A DNA stretch of 64,000 nucleotides from Chryseobacterium geocarposphaerae (GTDB lineage: Bacteria > Bacteroidota > Bacteroidia > Flavobacteriales > Weeksellaceae). The stretch is taken from assembly GCF_002797535.1 (NCBI RefSeq), contig NZ_PGFD01000002.1:1-64000 (forward strand), in the 5' to 3' direction. Under the pieces are notes generated by a model. It was not told the origin of the DNA and ran no database searches. It saw only the letters and a list, made by a program, of their open reading frames with translations. Shown in pieces: positions 61,510-64,000 of the stretch; the first letter of the stretch is position 1; each line of letters opens with the position of its first letter. The translations under genes were made by a program, and so were the position numbers.

Positions 61510-61773
61510 ATGGGAACAACAATTGGAAATGTATTAATATCTTATGATGTTAATACCAAACATTCAGAGGTAAAGAATGCTTTATTAGCATTAAATTATT
61601 CTGATTACTTTATTTTAGATGGTAAAAGATATGATTTACCAAACACTACTTTATTTCACAGAGAGAAGTCATCAGATCAAGCAATGGCTGATTTGAGAAG
61701 AGTTTGCTCAAACCTATATGTTACTTTGGAAAAAGCAGTTGCAGTGAAAGCATCTGAATTTGTAGGTCACTAA
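61510..61773 (+). CDS. Hypothetical small protein, Cas2/VapD-like fold possible
   Basis: Soluble protein of 87 residues. It opens MGTTIGNVLISYDVNTKHSEVKNALLALNYSDYF and later has DLPNTTLFHREKSSDQAMADLRRVCSNLYVTLEKAV. The pattern strand, ISYDV, helix, strands TTLFH, helix with RRVC and a closing VAVKAS strand suits a ferredoxin-like fold as in Cas2, VapD or SinR-like proteins, but I see no nuclease motif beyond the first Asp. No CRISPR array or cas gene is in the window. It has its own terminator at 61780. The family call is weak. Confidence 0.45.
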   Translation: MGTTIGNVLISYDVNTKHSEVKNALLALNYSDYFILDGKRYDLPNTTLFHREKSSDQAMADLRRVCSNLYVTLEKAVAVKASEFVGH

Positions 61774-61779
61774 TCTAAG

Positions 61780-61807
61780 CCACTCGAAAGAGTGGTTTTT
61801 TATTTTC
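61780..61807 (+). terminator. Terminator after the 87-residue gene
   Basis: CCACTC-GAAA-GAGTGG, a perfect 6-bp stem with a stable GAAA tetraloop, followed by TTTTTTATTTT. A strong intrinsic terminator directly after the stop codon. Confidence 0.85.
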
Positions 61808-62001
61808 ATAAAACTCAATATTACAAGCATATTCTTAGAAATATATTTTTCCTTCAACCTATCCAAATTCTTTATAATTTTATTTAAAATTTACAATCCG
61901 TGAAAACCCCATAAATAATCAGGAAAAACCCGTGTCGTATTAACATAATTTTTTTTGAAATTTGCACTACCAACTAAAATTTCATTTATAAAACTAGTTT
62001 T

Positions 62002-62547
62002 ATGGAAACAAAACCTAACCTAAACGTTGAGGCATTCGAGCAAAACTCAGTGTCAAACACAATGAGTTGTGAATTTATTCAGACTTTGATCAACAATTAC
62101 AGAAACAATCATTTGGCATTTGTAAAAGACAGATTGGGAATTGACGATGCACATTCTATTCATTTTGATTTAGATACCTTAAAGAAATTTATCTCTGACA
62201 TTGAAAATGAAACCCGAAAAAATGCTCCCAATGCAACAGATCAGGATTTAGGCATCAGATTTTACTATGCTGCCTATCCGAAAAAAGAAGATTGGGATAT
62301 CATGAAAGATACTCCGATTGGGACCGAATATGCGGAAAGACATACTTTGGTTATGGTTCCTACAATGAAAGCAGATGACGGAGAAGGAAATATGCTGCCT
62401 TATGATTTCAACCCACTAAGTACAAGCGGAGAAGGCGAATTACTCGCTATGGCTTCTGCAAGAAATTCAAGATTGGAGGGCGATATTATTTCCCAGAATC
62501 ACGGAGTATTAAATCCGCCAAATAATCTTAAAGTAGAAACTTTTTAA
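62002..62547 (+). CDS. Hypothetical soluble protein, first gene of a sensor gene cluster
   Basis: Protein of 181 residues without signal peptide or membrane segment. The N-terminal helix region (CEFIQTLINNYRNNHLAFV... SIHFDLDTLKKFISDIENE) is followed by a middle LGIRFYYAAYPKKEDW stretch and an acidic loop with a TSGEGELLAMASARNS end. I know no named domain. It is 29 bases before the membrane protein gene, and both, together with the kinase, run in the same direction, so they may be one operon. Confidence 0.6.
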   Translation: METKPNLNVEAFEQNSVSNTMSCEFIQTLINNYRNNHLAFVKDRLGIDDAHSIHFDLDTLKKFISDIENETRKNAPNATDQDLGIRFYYAAYPKKEDWDIMKDTPIGTEYAERHTLVMVPTMKADDGEGNMLPYDFNPLSTSGEGELLAMASARNSRLEGDIISQNHGVLNPPNNLKVETF

Positions 62548-62576
62548 AAATATCCTAAAAAACAAATTAAGACTCA

Positions 62577-63221
62577 ATGACTGAACTGGAAATAATTTTA
62601 CAAAATTCTCTAATATGGGTAGAAGGTCTTGCGGCTTTAGTTTCAATATTATATTATCCTAAAATCAAAAATCAATATTGGAAATATTTCTCATATTATT
62701 TAATACTAATGTTTCTTTGTGAAGTCATGGGAAAATGGGGTGAGAATTTCATTGATTATAACAAACAGAATTTTTATAATTATTTCGTAATTCCTATTGA
62801 ATTTATTTTCTTTTTTTGGATCTATGCTGCAAAATCTTTTGCAAAGCCTAAATTATTTTATGTAATATCGGTATTGTATTTACTTTCTTTGGTATTTGGG
62901 GAAGTTTTCTCTACCAAGAAGATTATTATGTCATTCAGCTACACGTTTGGCTGTCTGATTCTTATGGGATTAGTTATAATGGAATATTATAAACAGATTA
63001 ATTCATCAGATATTCTGAGTTTCAATAAAAACCCGATGTTTTATATTAATCTAGGGGTCACTTTATTTTATATAGGAACCTTACCTTTTTGGACATTTTT
63101 TGCCTACATAAAAGATTATAGAGACATCTATCATATTTATTTTTCTTACTTTTTGATTTCAGGAATTGTTATGTATTTATTATTCTCAATATCATTTATA
63201 TGGGGAAAACAGAGCTCTTAG
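62577..63221 (+). CDS. Hypothetical seven-helix membrane protein before a histidine kinase
   Basis: Protein of 214 residues with about six to seven transmembrane segments spread across its length (from residue 15 to 210) and short loops, for instance GENFIDYNKQNFYNYF and FAYIKDYRDIYHIYF. No family recognised. Its end overlaps the start of the sensor kinase by 22 bases, so the two are translated together; it may act as the sensing module for the kinase, which lacks a large extracellular domain of its own. This is inference from the arrangement. Confidence 0.6.
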   Translation: MTELEIILQNSLIWVEGLAALVSILYYPKIKNQYWKYFSYYLILMFLCEVMGKWGENFIDYNKQNFYNYFVIPIEFIFFFWIYAAKSFAKPKLFYVISVLYLLSLVFGEVFSTKKIIMSFSYTFGCLILMGLVIMEYYKQINSSDILSFNKNPMFYINLGVTLFYIGTLPFWTFFAYIKDYRDIYHIYFSYFLISGIVMYLLFSISFIWGKQSS

Positions 63222-63985
63222 TAACATTAATACTTTTCAACATCTTCTTTGTACTCTTTGTAGTAGCAGTTATGATCTATATCAGAAAATATCGACAAAG
63301 GAAAAAAGAATACTTGAATGAGATTGAAATCAATAACGAAATTCATCAGAAAGAGCTTCTCGCCACCCAGCTGGAAATTCAACAGGCAACCATGCAGCAA
63401 ATCGGAAGAGAACTGCACGACAATATAGGACAAAAGCTTACCTTGGTAAGTCTTTATACTCAGCAAATGCTATATGAAAATAAGGTTCCGGAAGCGAGTG
63501 AAAGAATTGAACAGGTTTCTCAGATCATTAATCAATCTCTTCAGGACCTTCGAAGTTTGTCAAAGACATTAACTGATGACAATATCAATCAGAAGGAAAT
63601 TGTAACTTTGATACAGGAAGAAGTAGACAATACCAACTCGTTTAAGAAGTGTAAAATCATTTTTGAGCATAACTTTAACCAATTGGATCTAAGTTTTGTG
63701 CATAAAAATGTGCTTTTAAGAATTATTCAGGAATTTATTCAAAATAGTATAAAGCATTCTCAATGTAAAAACATTTATATCCGATTAGATACTTCCGAAG
63801 ACCTTCTTTGGGAACTGGAAATTACCGACGATGGAATCGGTTTTGATACTTCAAAGACCCTCAACAATGGAATTGGTCTTACGAATATGAAAAACAGAGC
63901 TAAAATTATTAGTGCCGATTTTACCCTAGAAAGCGAAAAAAATAAAGGAACACAGGTTAAAATAACTTTAAAAAAACATTCATGA
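63200..63985 (+). CDS. Sensor histidine kinase (HisKA_3 type)
   Basis: Kinase of 261 residues. One N-terminal transmembrane segment (about 5-27) leads to a short coiled coil (about 33-68) and the dimerisation motif QIGRELHDNIGQKLT with the phosphorylated His73. The ATP-binding domain carries EFIQNSIKHS (N box, about 172-181) and the DDGIGFD and GIGLTNM G boxes. This is the NarX/LiaS class. The stop overlaps the next gene's start (ATGA), which should be its response regulator. Confidence 0.92.
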   Translation: MGKTELLVTLILFNIFFVLFVVAVMIYIRKYRQRKKEYLNEIEINNEIHQKELLATQLEIQQATMQQIGRELHDNIGQKLTLVSLYTQQMLYENKVPEASERIEQVSQIINQSLQDLRSLSKTLTDDNINQKEIVTLIQEEVDNTNSFKKCKIIFEHNFNQLDLSFVHKNVLLRIIQEFIQNSIKHSQCKNIYIRLDTSEDLLWELEITDDGIGFDTSKTLNNGIGLTNMKNRAKIISADFTLESEKNKGTQVKITLKKHS

Positions 63986-64000
63986 AAAAGACGATAGTAA
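63982..64000 (+). CDS. Start of a probable response regulator (partial)
   Basis: ATGAAAAAGACGATAGTAA begins here and runs off the window. It overlaps the kinase stop by 4 bases, and the residues MKKTIV fit the start of a response-regulator receiver domain. Only 6 codons are visible, so the identity is inferred from the kinase next to it. Confidence 0.5.

Noticed and set aside
61510..61773. CRISPR-Cas locus suggested by a Cas2-like gene
   Set aside because: No direct repeats with spacers and no cas1 or effector gene are present in the window.

Overview
The window looks like a chromosomal segment of a flavobacterium close to Chryseobacterium (family Weeksellaceae). This rests on low GC, promoters with the Bacteroidetes -7 box TAnnTTTG and a TTG-type -33 box about 19 bases upstream, weak Shine-Dalgarno sequences, type IX secretion (T9SS) genes, a SusC/SusD pair and lipoboxes of Bacteroidetes type. 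Genus is inference. There is no phage, plasmid, IS element, CRISPR array or rRNA gene inside the window. Most genes are on the minus strand.

Layout. 1-586: no gene; a strong leftward promoter and a palindromic Flavo-1-like element. 587-10118: VanZ-like gene, gcvH, a CPBP protease, the giant T9SS translocon gene sprA, and ruvA. 10294-13457: malic enzyme-phosphotransacetylase and an N-acetylglucosamine kinase-like ATPase. 14037-17766: plus-strand GtrA, PlsC-like acyltransferase, sugar MFS transporter and a DUF3810 zinc-peptidase-like membrane protein. 17780-18390: candidate small RNA, then tRNA-fMet and tRNA-Met. 18431-24260: thioredoxin-like protein, a small membrane protein, a T9SS cargo protein, clpX, a HIT protein and greA. 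24370-25991: Rieske-like lipoprotein, dtd and an FKBP isomerase. 26048-32633: small lipoproteins and membrane proteins, a Coq4-like protein, an interrupted metallophosphoesterase and a winged-helix regulator operon. 32908-37405: a SusC/SusD nutrient receptor. 37642-41436: enoyl-CoA hydratase, Tam-like methyltransferase, SMUG2-like DNA glycosylase, SMI1/KNR4 protein and a broken DUF4241 gene.

41574-58224 is a near-complete phenylacetate degradation cluster on the minus strand: paaR-like TetR, paaK, E, A, B, C, an alpha/beta hydrolase, paaD, paaG, a broken four-helix-bundle gene, paaH, two small unknown genes, paaI, a DUF6624 gene, paaJ, paaY, an esterase and paaZ. Together these activate phenylacetate to its CoA thioester, epoxidise and isomerise the ring, open it (PaaZ) and beta-oxidise it to acetyl-CoA and succinyl-CoA. 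A palindrome at the paaK promoter is a candidate PaaR operator. 58748-64000 carries clpB, two uncharacterised genes, a seven-helix membrane protein, a sensor histidine kinase and the first bases of a probable response regulator.

Most notable points: a matching 17-bp inverted repeat at two promoters around the winged-helix regulator gene, suggesting a small regulon; a promoter-leader-terminator arrangement before greA; PaaZ carrying an extra C-terminal DUF1569/DinB-like domain; and several genes broken by single-base lesions (metallophosphoesterase, DUF4241, four-helix-bundle protein, probably a small membrane protein). I did not find a wholly new multi-gene system; the winged-helix regulon is the best candidate.
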